DNA of 10,905 bases from Burkholderiales bacterium (GTDB taxonomy: Bacteria; Pseudomonadota; Gammaproteobacteria; Burkholderiales; Burkholderiaceae_C): positions 1-10,905 of the forward strand of contig JAGWTL010000071.1 in the NCBI GenBank assembly GCA_028869035.1, written 5' to 3'. The notes under the pieces were generated by a model. It did not search any database, was not told where the DNA came from, and was given only the letters and a program-made list of their open reading frames with translations. The translations under genes and the position numbers were made by a program. How positions within the stretch are numbered: the stretch's first letter is position 1; the number at the start of each line of letters is the position of its first letter. This document shows positions 1 to 6,409 of the stretch, piece by piece.

Positions 1-370
1 CGTTGACGATGATGCCGCAGCGCGCGTAGGTGCTCTTGCCCAGGCAGATGGTCAGCACGTTGCGCGGGATGCGGAAGTACTCCATGGTGCGCGCCAGCGC
101 GAAGCTGTTGGGCGGAATGACGCAGACGTCGCTCTCGATGTCCACGAAGCTCTTTTCGTCGAAGTTCTTCGGATCCACCACCGTGCTGTAGATGTTGGTG
201 AAGACCTTGAACTCGGGCGCGCAGCGGATGTCATAGCCGTAGCTGCTGGTGCCGTAGCTCACTATTCTGTGGCCGGCGGCGTCCTGCCGGATCTGGCCCG
301 GCTCGAAGGGCTCGATCATGCCGTGCTGCTCCGCCATGCGGCGTATCCATTTGTCGCTCTTGATGCTCAT
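1..370 (-). CDS. dcd: dCTP deaminase, N-terminal part (runs off left edge)
   Basis: Deaminates dCTP to dUTP with release of ammonia, feeding cytosolic thymidylate synthesis. The visible 123 residues start at ATG 370 and read MSIKSDKWIRRMAEQHGMIE, the usual N-terminus of the ~188-residue beta-proteobacterial Dcd. Further recognisable blocks are SYGTSSYGYDIR (residues 38-49), VVDPKNFDEKSF (64-75), IPPNSFALA (85-93) and the active-site stretch GKSTYARCG (111-119), whose Ser and Arg correspond to the Ser/Arg of the family motif. The rest, including the catalytic Glu region, lies left of base 1. An AGGAA (381-385) ten bases upstream may be the ribosome binding site. The LysR gene lies 43 bp upstream on the same strand; dcd is a housekeeping gene, so I infer no functional link. 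Identity is secure. Confidence 0.95.
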   Translation of the reverse strand, partial: MSIKSDKWIRRMAEQHGMIEPFEPGQIRQDAAGHRIVSYGTSSYGYDIRCAPEFKVFTNIYSTVVDPKNFDEKSFVDIESDVCVIPPNSFALARTMEYFRIPRNVLTICLGKSTYARCGIIVN

Positions 371-413
371 GGTGGTGTTTTTCCTGGGGATCGGGAGATT
401 GTAGGTAGTCGGT

Positions 414-1322
414 TCAGGGGCTGGAAAACAGCTCCACCAGGGTATCCCGCAGCCAGCGGTTGCCGGGATCGGTCTCGAAACGGCGGCTCCAGTGCAGCGA
501 GACCGTGAAATCGCGCAGGGGAAAGGACGGCTCGATCAGGGTGTAGGCGCCGCTGGCCGCGAAACCCTGGGCGATGTTGCGCGGCATCACCAGGGCCAGA
601 TCGGTGGCGCCCACGATGGCCGGCAGCACCATGAAGTGCTCGGCCGTCAGGCGCACGCGGTCTTCGAGCTTGAGCAGTTGCAGGATGCGCAGGGTGTCCG
701 AATGGGTGCGCCCGGCCACGAACTCCAGCTCGTGCAGGGCGGCCAGCAGGCCGGCCCCCTTGCGCCGGCGCGCGGCCGCCGCAAAGGGATGGCCGGCGCG
801 CAGCATGACGATGTAGCGGTCCTTCAGCAGTTGCACGCGCTGCGTGTCCTTGACGGTGGGCAGGAAACCGAAGGCAAAGTCGACCTGTCCGCTGTCCAGC
901 GCATCGGCCATGCCGGCCGCCGGCACGGGCAGGGTCTCGATGCGCACACCGGGCGCGCGCTCGCGCAGGGCCACCATGAGGCCGGGCAGGAAACGGCCCT
1001 CGCCGATATCGCTCATGTGGATGCGGAAGGTCTTGTTGGAACGCTGCGGGTCGAACTGCGCGGCCTCGCCCAGGGCCTGCTCCAGCATGGCCAGCGCGCT
1101 GCGCACGGCCGGCGCCAGGCGCGCGGCGCGCGGCGTGGGCTGCACGCCCCCGCCCGCGCGCATGAACAAGGGGTCCTGCAGCAGGAGGCGCAAACGGGTC
1201 AGGCCCTGACTCACGGCCGGCTGGGTCAGGTCCAGCATCTCGGCGGCCCGGCCCACCTTGCGCGCGCGGTAGACCGCGTCGAACACGCGCAGAAGGTTGA
1301 GGTCCAGGTCCTTGATATGCAT
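414..1322 (-). CDS. LysR-type transcriptional regulator, divergent from iorAB
   Basis: A 302-residue LysR-family regulator, normal length for the family. The N-terminal winged helix-turn-helix is clear: LDLNLLRVFDAV (6-17), then GRAAEMLDLTQPAVSQGLTRLR (about 24-45), then PLFMRAGGGVQPTPRA (51-66), the usual wing and linker. From about residue 98 (FRIHMSDIGE) follows a periplasmic-binding-protein-like effector domain of the NahR/NodD/aromatics-responsive type. It starts at ATG 1322 and is transcribed away from iorA across a 93-bp gap, the classic arrangement for a LysR protein controlling the divergent operon and itself. That it responds to an aromatic acid or 2-oxoacid is inference from the target operon. 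The effector cannot be read from sequence. Confidence 0.93.
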   Translation of the reverse strand: MHIKDLDLNLLRVFDAVYRARKVGRAAEMLDLTQPAVSQGLTRLRLLLQDPLFMRAGGGVQPTPRAARLAPAVRSALAMLEQALGEAAQFDPQRSNKTFRIHMSDIGEGRFLPGLMVALRERAPGVRIETLPVPAAGMADALDSGQVDFAFGFLPTVKDTQRVQLLKDRYIVMLRAGHPFAAAARRRKGAGLLAALHELEFVAGRTHSDTLRILQLLKLEDRVRLTAEHFMVLPAIVGATDLALVMPRNIAQGFAASGAYTLIEPSFPLRDFTVSLHWSRRFETDPGNRWLRDTLVELFSSP

Positions 1323-1415
1323 ATTTCGAATAACCGATAGTCACGTTATTTTATTGATTAATGAAACCCGGGCGTGAACACTTGCTCGCTGCTCTCAGAA
1401 CACCGAGGAAGACAC
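1323..1415. promoter_or_regulatory. Divergent promoter region between LysR gene and iorA
   Basis: A 93-bp gap between divergent start codons, with a marked AT-rich stretch (about 1321-1365) in otherwise GC-rich DNA, as expected for two back-to-back promoters. I could not assign convincing -35/-10 pairs. On the right side GAGGAAG (1405-1411) sits four bases before ATG 1416 and is the iorA ribosome binding site. Confidence 0.6.
1329..1350. promoter_or_regulatory. Candidate LysR operator (AATAAC-N10-GTTATT)
   Basis: A perfect 6-bp inverted repeat, AATAAC (1329-1334) and GTTATT (1345-1350), with a 10-bp spacer, lies 6 bp from the LysR start codon and 65 bp before the iorA start. Position and dyad symmetry suit a LysR recognition site. 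It is not the textbook centred T-N11-A, although T1331 and A1343 are spaced that way. Assignment to this regulator is inference. Confidence 0.45.
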
Positions 1416-3665
1416 ATGGAAGTTTCATTCAGCCGGGAGATCAAGTCCCTGGCGCTGGGCCAGGGCCAGACCTTTCATGGCGAAGGCATTCTGGCCATCA
1501 CCAAGGGGCTGCTGCAGTCCGGCGTGGCCTATGTGGGCGGTTACCAGGGCGCCCCGGTCTCGCACCTGCTCGACGTCATGGTGCAGGCCAAGGGCTACAT
1601 GGACGAACTCGGCGTGCACGTCGAAGCCTGCTCCAACGAAGCCTCGGCCGCCGCCATGCTGGGCGCCTCCATCCATTACCCGCTGCGCGGCGCCGTGACC
1701 TGGAAGTCCATCGTCGGCACCAACGTCGCGGCCGACGCCCTGTCCAATCTGGCTTCGCCCGGCGTCACGGGCGGCGTGCTGATCGTCGTGGGCGAGGACT
1801 ACGGCGAGGGCGCCAGCGTGATCCAGGAGCGCACCCACGCCTACGCACTCAAGTCCGGCATGGTGCTGCTCGATCCGCGGCCCGATCTGGGCCACATGGT
1901 CGACATGGTGGAACATGGTTTTGCCCTGTCCGAGGCCTCCAATATGCCGGCCATCCTGGAGCTGCGCATCCGCGCCTGCCATGTGCGCGGCAGCTTCCAG
2001 GCCAAGGACAACCGCATCTCCAAAGTGTCCACGCGGCAGCTGATGGAAGAGCCCGCCAGCTTCAACTACGAACGCCTGGCCCACCCGCCCGTGACCTTCC
2101 GCCACGAGAAGCTCAAGAGCGAACAACGCGTGCCGGCCGCGCGCCAGTACATCCGCGAGCACAAGCTCAACGAGCTGTACGCCGGCAAGCACAGCGATTT
2201 GGGGCTGGTGGTGCAGGGTGGCCTGTACAACACGCTCATCCGCACCCTGCAGCAGTTCGGCCTGGCCGACGCCTTCGGCAAGACCGACATCCCGCTGCTG
2301 GTACTCAACGTCACCTACCCCCTGGTGCCCGAGGAACTCAGCGAGTTCTGCATCGGCAAGCGCGCCGTGCTCATGGTGGAAGAGGGCCAGCCCGAGTACA
2401 TCGAGCAGGAACTGGCCACGATGCTGCGCCGCGCCGACATCCAGACGCCCCTGCACGGCAAGGACATGCTGGCCCTGGCCGGCGAGTACTCGGCCGAGGT
2501 CATGGCCGGCGGCCTGGAAAAATTCCTGCGCCAGTACCGCTCCGAGCTGCTGCCCGCCACCGTGCCGCAGTGGCTGCAAGGCAACCGTGACCGCCGCGCC
2601 GCCATCGCCGCCGAGATCACGAAGAACAGCGGTCAGCCTCTGCCGGCCCGCCCGCCGGGCATGTGCATAGGCTGCCCCGAGCGCCCGGTGTTCTCGGCGC
2701 TCAAGCTCGCGCAGGAACAGGTGGGGCAGGTGCACATCGCAGGCGACATCGGCTGCCACGCCCTGGCCACCTTCGAACCCTTCTCCTTCGGCCACTCCAT
2801 CCTGGGCTACGGCATGAGCCTGGCCAGCCGCGCCGGCGTCTCGCCCATGATGAACCGGCGTGTGCTCTCGGTCATGGGCGACGGCGGCTTCTGGCACAAC
2901 GGCCTGCTGACCGGCGTGCAGAGCGCGCTCTTCAACGGCGACGATGCCGTGCTGCTGATCTTCAAGAACGGCTACACCTCGGCCACCGGCACGCAGGACA
3001 TCATTTCCTCGCCGGGTCACTCCGCCGGGCCGCTCCCAAGGAGTGACGGCCCCCTTGGGGGGCAGCGCAGTACACGAAGTGACAAGCGTGGGGGCCTTGC
3101 TGCTCAGGCCAAGGCCAGCGCCGCCGACAAGCGCGACAGCGTGGTCCACACCAACCAGACCATCGAGACCACGCTCAAGGGCCTGGGCGTGCAGTGGCTG
3201 CGTACCGTCACCACCTACGAAGTCGAGCACGTGCGCCGCACCCTGATCGACGCCTTCACCTCGGACTTCAACGGCCTCAAGGTCATCATCGCCGAGGGCG
3301 AATGCCAGCTGGAGCGCCAGCGCCGCATCAAACCCTGGCTGGCCAATCTGCTGAAGAAGGGCAAACGGGTGGAGCGTGTGAAATACGGGGTGGACGAGGA
3401 CGTCTGCAACGGCGACCACGCCTGCATCCGCCTATCGGGCTGCCCTACCCTCACGCTCAAGGACAACCCCGACCCGCTCAAGGTCGACCCCGTGGCTACC
3501 GTGATCGATGGCTGCGTGGGCTGCGGCCTGTGCGGCGCCAATGCGCACGCAGCCACGCTGTGCCCCTCCTTCTACCGCGCCGAAATCGTGCAGAACCCCC
3601 GCTGGCATGAACGCCTGCTGGCCGGCCTGCGCCAGTCCGTCGTCAAGATCCTGCAACCCGCATGA
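1416..3665 (+). CDS. iorA: Indolepyruvate/arylpyruvate:ferredoxin oxidoreductase, alpha subunit
   Basis: Thiamine-diphosphate enzyme subunit for oxidative decarboxylation of an aryl-2-oxoacid with CoA to aryl-acetyl-CoA, CO2 and reduced ferredoxin, acting in the cytosol. Start ATG 1416 is chosen for GAGGAAG four bases upstream; an in-frame GTG at 1374 lacks such a site. The protein is 749 residues. N-terminal pyrimidine-binding half: GGYQGAPVSHLLDV (41-54) and EACSNEASAAAMLGAS (70-85). A mid CIGCP (417-421) and GDIGCH (443-448) precede the TPP motif GDGGFWHNG (488-496) through FKNGYTSATGTQ (516-527). The C-terminal ferredoxin domain has C664-x2-D667-x2-C670-x5-C676-P and C700-x2-C703-x2-C706-x9-C716-P. 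Residues about 534-561 are translated from a palindromic DNA repeat (3017-3096) inserted in frame after the TPP motif. Its stop overlaps the iorB start (ATGA). Indole specificity is a family label; phenyl- or other arylpyruvates are possible. Confidence 0.93.
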   Translation: MEVSFSREIKSLALGQGQTFHGEGILAITKGLLQSGVAYVGGYQGAPVSHLLDVMVQAKGYMDELGVHVEACSNEASAAAMLGASIHYPLRGAVTWKSIVGTNVAADALSNLASPGVTGGVLIVVGEDYGEGASVIQERTHAYALKSGMVLLDPRPDLGHMVDMVEHGFALSEASNMPAILELRIRACHVRGSFQAKDNRISKVSTRQLMEEPASFNYERLAHPPVTFRHEKLKSEQRVPAARQYIREHKLNELYAGKHSDLGLVVQGGLYNTLIRTLQQFGLADAFGKTDIPLLVLNVTYPLVPEELSEFCIGKRAVLMVEEGQPEYIEQELATMLRRADIQTPLHGKDMLALAGEYSAEVMAGGLEKFLRQYRSELLPATVPQWLQGNRDRRAAIAAEITKNSGQPLPARPPGMCIGCPERPVFSALKLAQEQVGQVHIAGDIGCHALATFEPFSFGHSILGYGMSLASRAGVSPMMNRRVLSVMGDGGFWHNGLLTGVQSALFNGDDAVLLIFKNGYTSATGTQDIISSPGHSAGPLPRSDGPLGGQRSTRSDKRGGLAAQAKASAADKRDSVVHTNQTIETTLKGLGVQWLRTVTTYEVEHVRRTLIDAFTSDFNGLKVIIAEGECQLERQRRIKPWLANLLKKGKRVERVKYGVDEDVCNGDHACIRLSGCPTLTLKDNPDPLKVDPVATVIDGCVGCGLCGANAHAATLCPSFYRAEIVQNPRWHERLLAGLRQSVVKILQPA
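3017..3096. repeat. Palindromic repeat inserted in frame inside iorA (family A, copy 1)
   Basis: A nested palindromic element. TCACTCC (3017-3023) mirrors GGAGTGA (3040-3046); GCCGCTCC (3029-3036) can fold on GGAG-tga-CGGC (3040-3050); GGCCCCC (3048-3054) mirrors GGGGGCC (3090-3096); and CAC-GAA-GTG lies near 3073-3081. Bases 3030-3096 align with 6883-6948: both have CCCAAGG, GGCCCCCT, ACACGAAGTGA and AGCGTGGGGGCC in the same order. It is read through without a stop, giving an atypical stretch GPLPRSDGPLGGQRSTRSDK in IorA. Resemblance to a repeat common in Comamonadaceae intergenic regions is from memory. Confidence 0.85.
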
Positions 3666-5347
3666 ACCAACATCCTATTTCCCTCCTCCTCTGCGCCCTC
3701 GGCGGCGAAGGCGGCGGCGTGCTGACCGAATGGCTGGTCGAAACCGCCCGCCACGCCGGTTACCCGGTACAGGCCACCTCCATCCCCGGCGTGGCGCAGC
3801 GCACCGGCGCCACCACCTACTACCTGGAAGTCTTCCCAGTGCCAGTGGAGCAGCTGGGCGGCAAGCGCCCCGTGCTGGGCCTCTACCCCATGCCGGGGCG
3901 GCTCGATGGCCTGGTCTCCAGCGAGCTGCTGGAGACCGTGCGCCAGATCAGCCTGGGCCACGCCAGCAGCGACCGCACCCTGGTGCTGAGCTCCACGGCG
4001 CGCGCGCTCACCACGATGGAAAAGATGCAGATGGGCGACGGCCGGCGCGAGGCGCAAGGGCTGCTCCAGCTCATCACCACCCACAGCCGCGCCCACCACG
4101 TGCTGGACATGGCCGAACTCACGTGCCAGGCCGGCACCGTGGTCAGCGCCGTGATGCTGGGCTGCATCGCCGCCAGCGGCCTGCTGCCCATGGGCCGCGC
4201 CGACTACGAAGTCATCCTCAAGGACAGCGGCGGCGCCCAGGCCAGCCTGCGCGGCTTCGCCCTGGGCTTCGACGCCGTGCAGGCGCAGCGCACCCAGGCC
4301 CGGTTCATAGAGGATGTTCTCGACGCGGGCACGGCTTCGAGCGCTTCCGTTCGCGTTGAGCCTGTCGAAACGCAGCGCCGGCCAAGCCTGGGGCTCCGAC
4401 CCTTCGATACGCCCGGGACAGGCCAAGCTCGGCCCGAGCGGAAACAACCCGCCCTGCCCGCTGCCGTGGCCGCGCTCTTCCCAGGTGTGCTGCACGAGAT
4501 CATCGCCCTGGGCCATGCGCGCCTGGTCGAGTACCAGAACACCGCCTACGCGCAACGCTATGTCGAGCGCCTGCAGCAGGTGCTGGCTGCCGAACGCGCC
4601 AGCGACCCGCAGGGTACACGCGGCTGGGCCGTCACGCGCGAGATGGCGCGCTGGCTCGCGCTGTGGATGGCCTTCGACGACATCATCCGTGTCGCCGACC
4701 TCAAGAGCCGCGCCAGCCGCTGGTCGCGCGTGCAGGGCGAGGTCAAGGCCGGCGAGGCCGACCTGCTCAAGCTCTACGACCACTTCAAGCCCGGCGCGCC
4801 CGAGTTCGCCGCCCTGCTGCCCTCGGGCCTGGCGCAGCGTGTGCTGGCCTGGGACCGCAAGCGCGTGCTGGCCGGCAAGACCCCCTGGGCGCTGCCGCTC
4901 AAGATCGGCACCCACTCGGTCTTCGGCATGCTGGCCCTGCGCGGACTGGCCATGCTGCGTACGCTGCGCCCCCTGGGCAGCCGTTTTGTCACCGAACAGG
5001 CACTGATCGAGCAGTGGCTGGCCGCCGTGGTGGGCAGCACGCGGCGCCACTGGGCCAGCGGCCATGAAGTGGCGCAATGCGGCCGCCTGATCAAGGGCTA
5101 CGGCAGCACCAACGAACGCGGCAAGGGCAACCTGCTGCACGTGGTGCAGCACCTGGCCACGGGCGCAAGCTTCGACAGTGACGAGGCACGCGCCGCCGCG
5201 ATCGCTGCGGCACGCCAGGCCGCGCTGGCCGACGACGCCGGGAAAACCCTGGACCAGACTTTGGTAAAACACGGTGCACCGGCCCGCCCTCTCAAGGCGC
5301 AGCCGATACGCTGGGTGCGCAGGCCGCCATTGAAGAAGACCAGTTGA
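3662..5347 (+). CDS. iorB: Indolepyruvate/arylpyruvate:ferredoxin oxidoreductase, beta subunit (POR-gamma domain plus C-terminal extension)
   Basis: Partner of IorA in the 2-oxoacid:ferredoxin oxidoreductase complex. The first ~200 residues are the gamma-type POR catalytic domain: LGGEGGGVLTEWLVETA (13-29), TSIPGVAQRTGATTYYLE (39-56), TMEKMQMGDGR (118-128), AELTCQAGTVVSAVMLG (151-167). Residues about 265-545 form the large helical extension typical of the aerobic proteobacterial version (DUF6537-type): GVLHEIIALGHARLVEYQ, then MARWLALWMAFDDIIRVADL and KIGTHSVFGMLALRG. This makes it 561 residues, far longer than archaeal IorB (~200). The start overlaps the iorA stop, implying translational coupling. 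Residues 228-261 (SVRVEPVETQ...RPFDTPGTGQARPERK) are encoded by a 99-bp palindromic repeat at the junction of the two domains, so the frame is kept and the insertion sits in a linker. The function call is secure at family level. Confidence 0.92.
   Translation: MNQHPISLLLCALGGEGGGVLTEWLVETARHAGYPVQATSIPGVAQRTGATTYYLEVFPVPVEQLGGKRPVLGLYPMPGRLDGLVSSELLETVRQISLGHASSDRTLVLSSTARALTTMEKMQMGDGRREAQGLLQLITTHSRAHHVLDMAELTCQAGTVVSAVMLGCIAASGLLPMGRADYEVILKDSGGAQASLRGFALGFDAVQAQRTQARFIEDVLDAGTASSASVRVEPVETQRRPSLGLRPFDTPGTGQARPERKQPALPAAVAALFPGVLHEIIALGHARLVEYQNTAYAQRYVERLQQVLAAERASDPQGTRGWAVTREMARWLALWMAFDDIIRVADLKSRASRWSRVQGEVKAGEADLLKLYDHFKPGAPEFAALLPSGLAQRVLAWDRKRVLAGKTPWALPLKIGTHSVFGMLALRGLAMLRTLRPLGSRFVTEQALIEQWLAAVVGSTRRHWASGHEVAQCGRLIKGYGSTNERGKGNLLHVVQHLATGASFDSDEARAAAIAAARQAALADDAGKTLDQTLVKHGAPARPLKAQPIRWVRRPPLKKTS
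4345..4443. repeat. 99-bp palindromic repeat inserted in frame inside iorB (family B)
   Basis: Outer arms TTCCGTTCG (4345-4353) and CGAGCGGAA (4435-4443) are inverted with one G/T-type mismatch. Inner arms GCCTGTC (4360-4366) and GACAGGC (4417-4423), and TCGAA (4365-4369) with TTCGA (4403-4407), continue the dyad. The left arm, CCGTTCGCG followed by TTGAGCCTGTCGAA, matches a dispersed repeat I recall from many beta- and gammaproteobacterial genomes (reverse complement TTCGACAGGCTCAA...CGAACGG). Length is exactly 33 codons, with no stop in the iorB frame. It is unrelated in sequence to the element in iorA. Confidence 0.8.
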
Positions 5348-5367
5348 CACAAAGAAGGAGACCTCCC

Positions 5368-6357
5368 ATGCCTATCCATGCTCCCACCCGAGTGCTGCGA
5401 CGCAGCTTGCTCTCTGCCATGGTCGCCGCCTGCGGCCTCCTGCCGCTGGCGCAGGCCCAGAGCTACCCGACCAAGCCGGTCAAGGTGATCGTAAGCTTCC
5501 CGCCCGGCGGCGTGGCCGACGTGCTGGCCCGCATGGTGGCCGCTCCGCTGCAGGACGTCCTGGGCCAGCCCGTGGTGGTGGAGAACCGCGCGGGCTCGGG
5601 CGGCAATATCGGCGCCGACGCGGTCGCCAAATCCCCGGCCGATGGCTACACCCTGCTCATGAGCTCGGGCGGCACCGTCTCGGTGAACCCGCACATCTAC
5701 CCCAAGATGCCCTTCGACCCGAACAAGGACATCGTGCCGGTGGCCTCGGTCGCGCGTGTGGCCGTTTTCCTGGTGGCCAAATCCAACCTGCCGGTGAACA
5801 GCGCCAAGGAGTTCGTCAGCTACCTCAAGGCCAATCCGGGCCGGCTGTCCTACGGCTCGCCGGGCAACGGCAGTTCGCCGCACCTCGCCGGTGAGATGTT
5901 CAAGAGCATGACCGGCACCTTCGCCGTGCACGTGCCCTACCGCGGCGCGGCACCGGCCCTCAACGACCTGCTGGCCGGCCAGATCGACTTCGCCTTCGAC
6001 CCGGGCATCGGCCTCTCGCACGTGCGCGCCGGCCGCCTCAAGCTGCTGGCCGTGGGCAGCCCCAAGCGTTCCCCCCTGTTCCCCGACACCCCCACCTTGG
6101 AAGAAGTCGGTCTCAAGGATTTCGACGCCGACACCTACTTCGGCTTCTACGCCCCGGCCGGCACGCCCGGACCAATAGTCTCGCGCCTGAACACCGAGAT
6201 CAACAAGATCCTCAACACCCCGGCCACCCGAGAACGCATCGCCGGCCTGGGCGGCGAGGCCGCCCCCATGAGCCCGCAGCAGTTTGCCGCCAAGGCCGCC
6301 GGGGATTCCAAACGCTTCGGCGCTCTGATCCGCGAGCGCAAGATCACGGGCGACTGA
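5368..6357 (+). CDS. Bug/TctC-family periplasmic solute receptor
   Basis: Extracytoplasmic binding receptor of the tripartite tricarboxylate transporter family, which usually captures carboxylates in the periplasm. The 329-residue product starts at ATG 5368, seven bases after AAGGAG (5355-5360). An N-terminal signal peptide has basic RVLRRS (8-13), a hydrophobic core and an AQA|QS cleavage site after about residue 30. Mature-protein hallmarks: YPTKPVKVIVSFPPGGVADVLAR, VVENRAGSGGNIGADAVAKS, PADGYTLLM, GQIDFAFD and FYAPAGTPGPIVSRLN. No tctA/tctB membrane genes are in the window, so it is an orphan receptor, common in this group. It begins 20 bp after iorB and very likely belongs to that operon. 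The ligand is unknown; an aromatic or 2-oxo acid is suggested only by context. Confidence 0.92.
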   Translation: MPIHAPTRVLRRSLLSAMVAACGLLPLAQAQSYPTKPVKVIVSFPPGGVADVLARMVAAPLQDVLGQPVVVENRAGSGGNIGADAVAKSPADGYTLLMSSGGTVSVNPHIYPKMPFDPNKDIVPVASVARVAVFLVAKSNLPVNSAKEFVSYLKANPGRLSYGSPGNGSSPHLAGEMFKSMTGTFAVHVPYRGAAPALNDLLAGQIDFAFDPGIGLSHVRAGRLKLLAVGSPKRSPLFPDTPTLEEVGLKDFDADTYFGFYAPAGTPGPIVSRLNTEINKILNTPATRERIAGLGGEAAPMSPQQFAAKAAGDSKRFGALIRERKITGD

Positions 6358-6372
6358 ACCCCTGCGACCGCC

Positions 6373-6398
6373 CCCCCCCGCGCGCGGAGGGGCTTTTT
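6373..6398 (+). terminator. Intrinsic terminator after the iorAB-receptor operon
   Basis: CCCC (6373-6376) pairs with GGGG (6389-6392) around the self-complementary core CCGCGCGCGG (6378-6387), leaving one C/A mismatch, and is followed after one C by TTTTT (6394-6398). It starts 15 bp after the receptor stop codon. The T-run ends only 11 bp before the thioesterase ATG, so termination or read-through here would set expression of that gene. Confidence 0.75.
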
Positions 6399-6409
6399 CA
6401 TTCCCCGCC

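Noticed and set aside
1354..1367. Possible FNR box TTGAT-N4 upstream of iorA
   Set aside because: Only the left half-site matches; the right half (GAAAC) differs too much from ATCAA.
1374..1415. GTG start at 1374 extending IorA by 14 residues
   Set aside because: No ribosome binding site near it, whereas ATG 1416 has GAGGAAG four bases upstream and the sequence MEVSFSREIKSL starts the conserved part.
3017..3096. Frameshift or pseudogene call for iorA because of the repeat
   Set aside because: The frame continues intact through the element into well-conserved HTNQTIE...WLRTV and the ferredoxin domain, so the gene is best treated as intact with an insertion.
1425..3419. Long open frame (664 codons) on the minus strand opposite iorA
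   Set aside because: Rich in Gly, Ala, Val, Gln and His with no domain motif; it is the usual antisense by-product of GC-rich codon use over a clearly real iorA.
5169..5185. TTCGACAG near the end of iorB as another family-B repeat
   Set aside because: Only eight bases match, with no palindromic partner; it encodes an ordinary FDSDEAR stretch.
3572..5350. Long minus-strand open frame opposite iorB
   Set aside because: Low-complexity Ala/Gly/Gln/His composition and no recognisable motif, while the plus strand encodes an evident IorB.
5344..5367. TTG start at 5344 for the first Bug receptor
   Set aside because: ATG 5368 has AAGGAG at ideal spacing and gives a standard signal peptide; the extra eight residues include the ribosome binding site itself.
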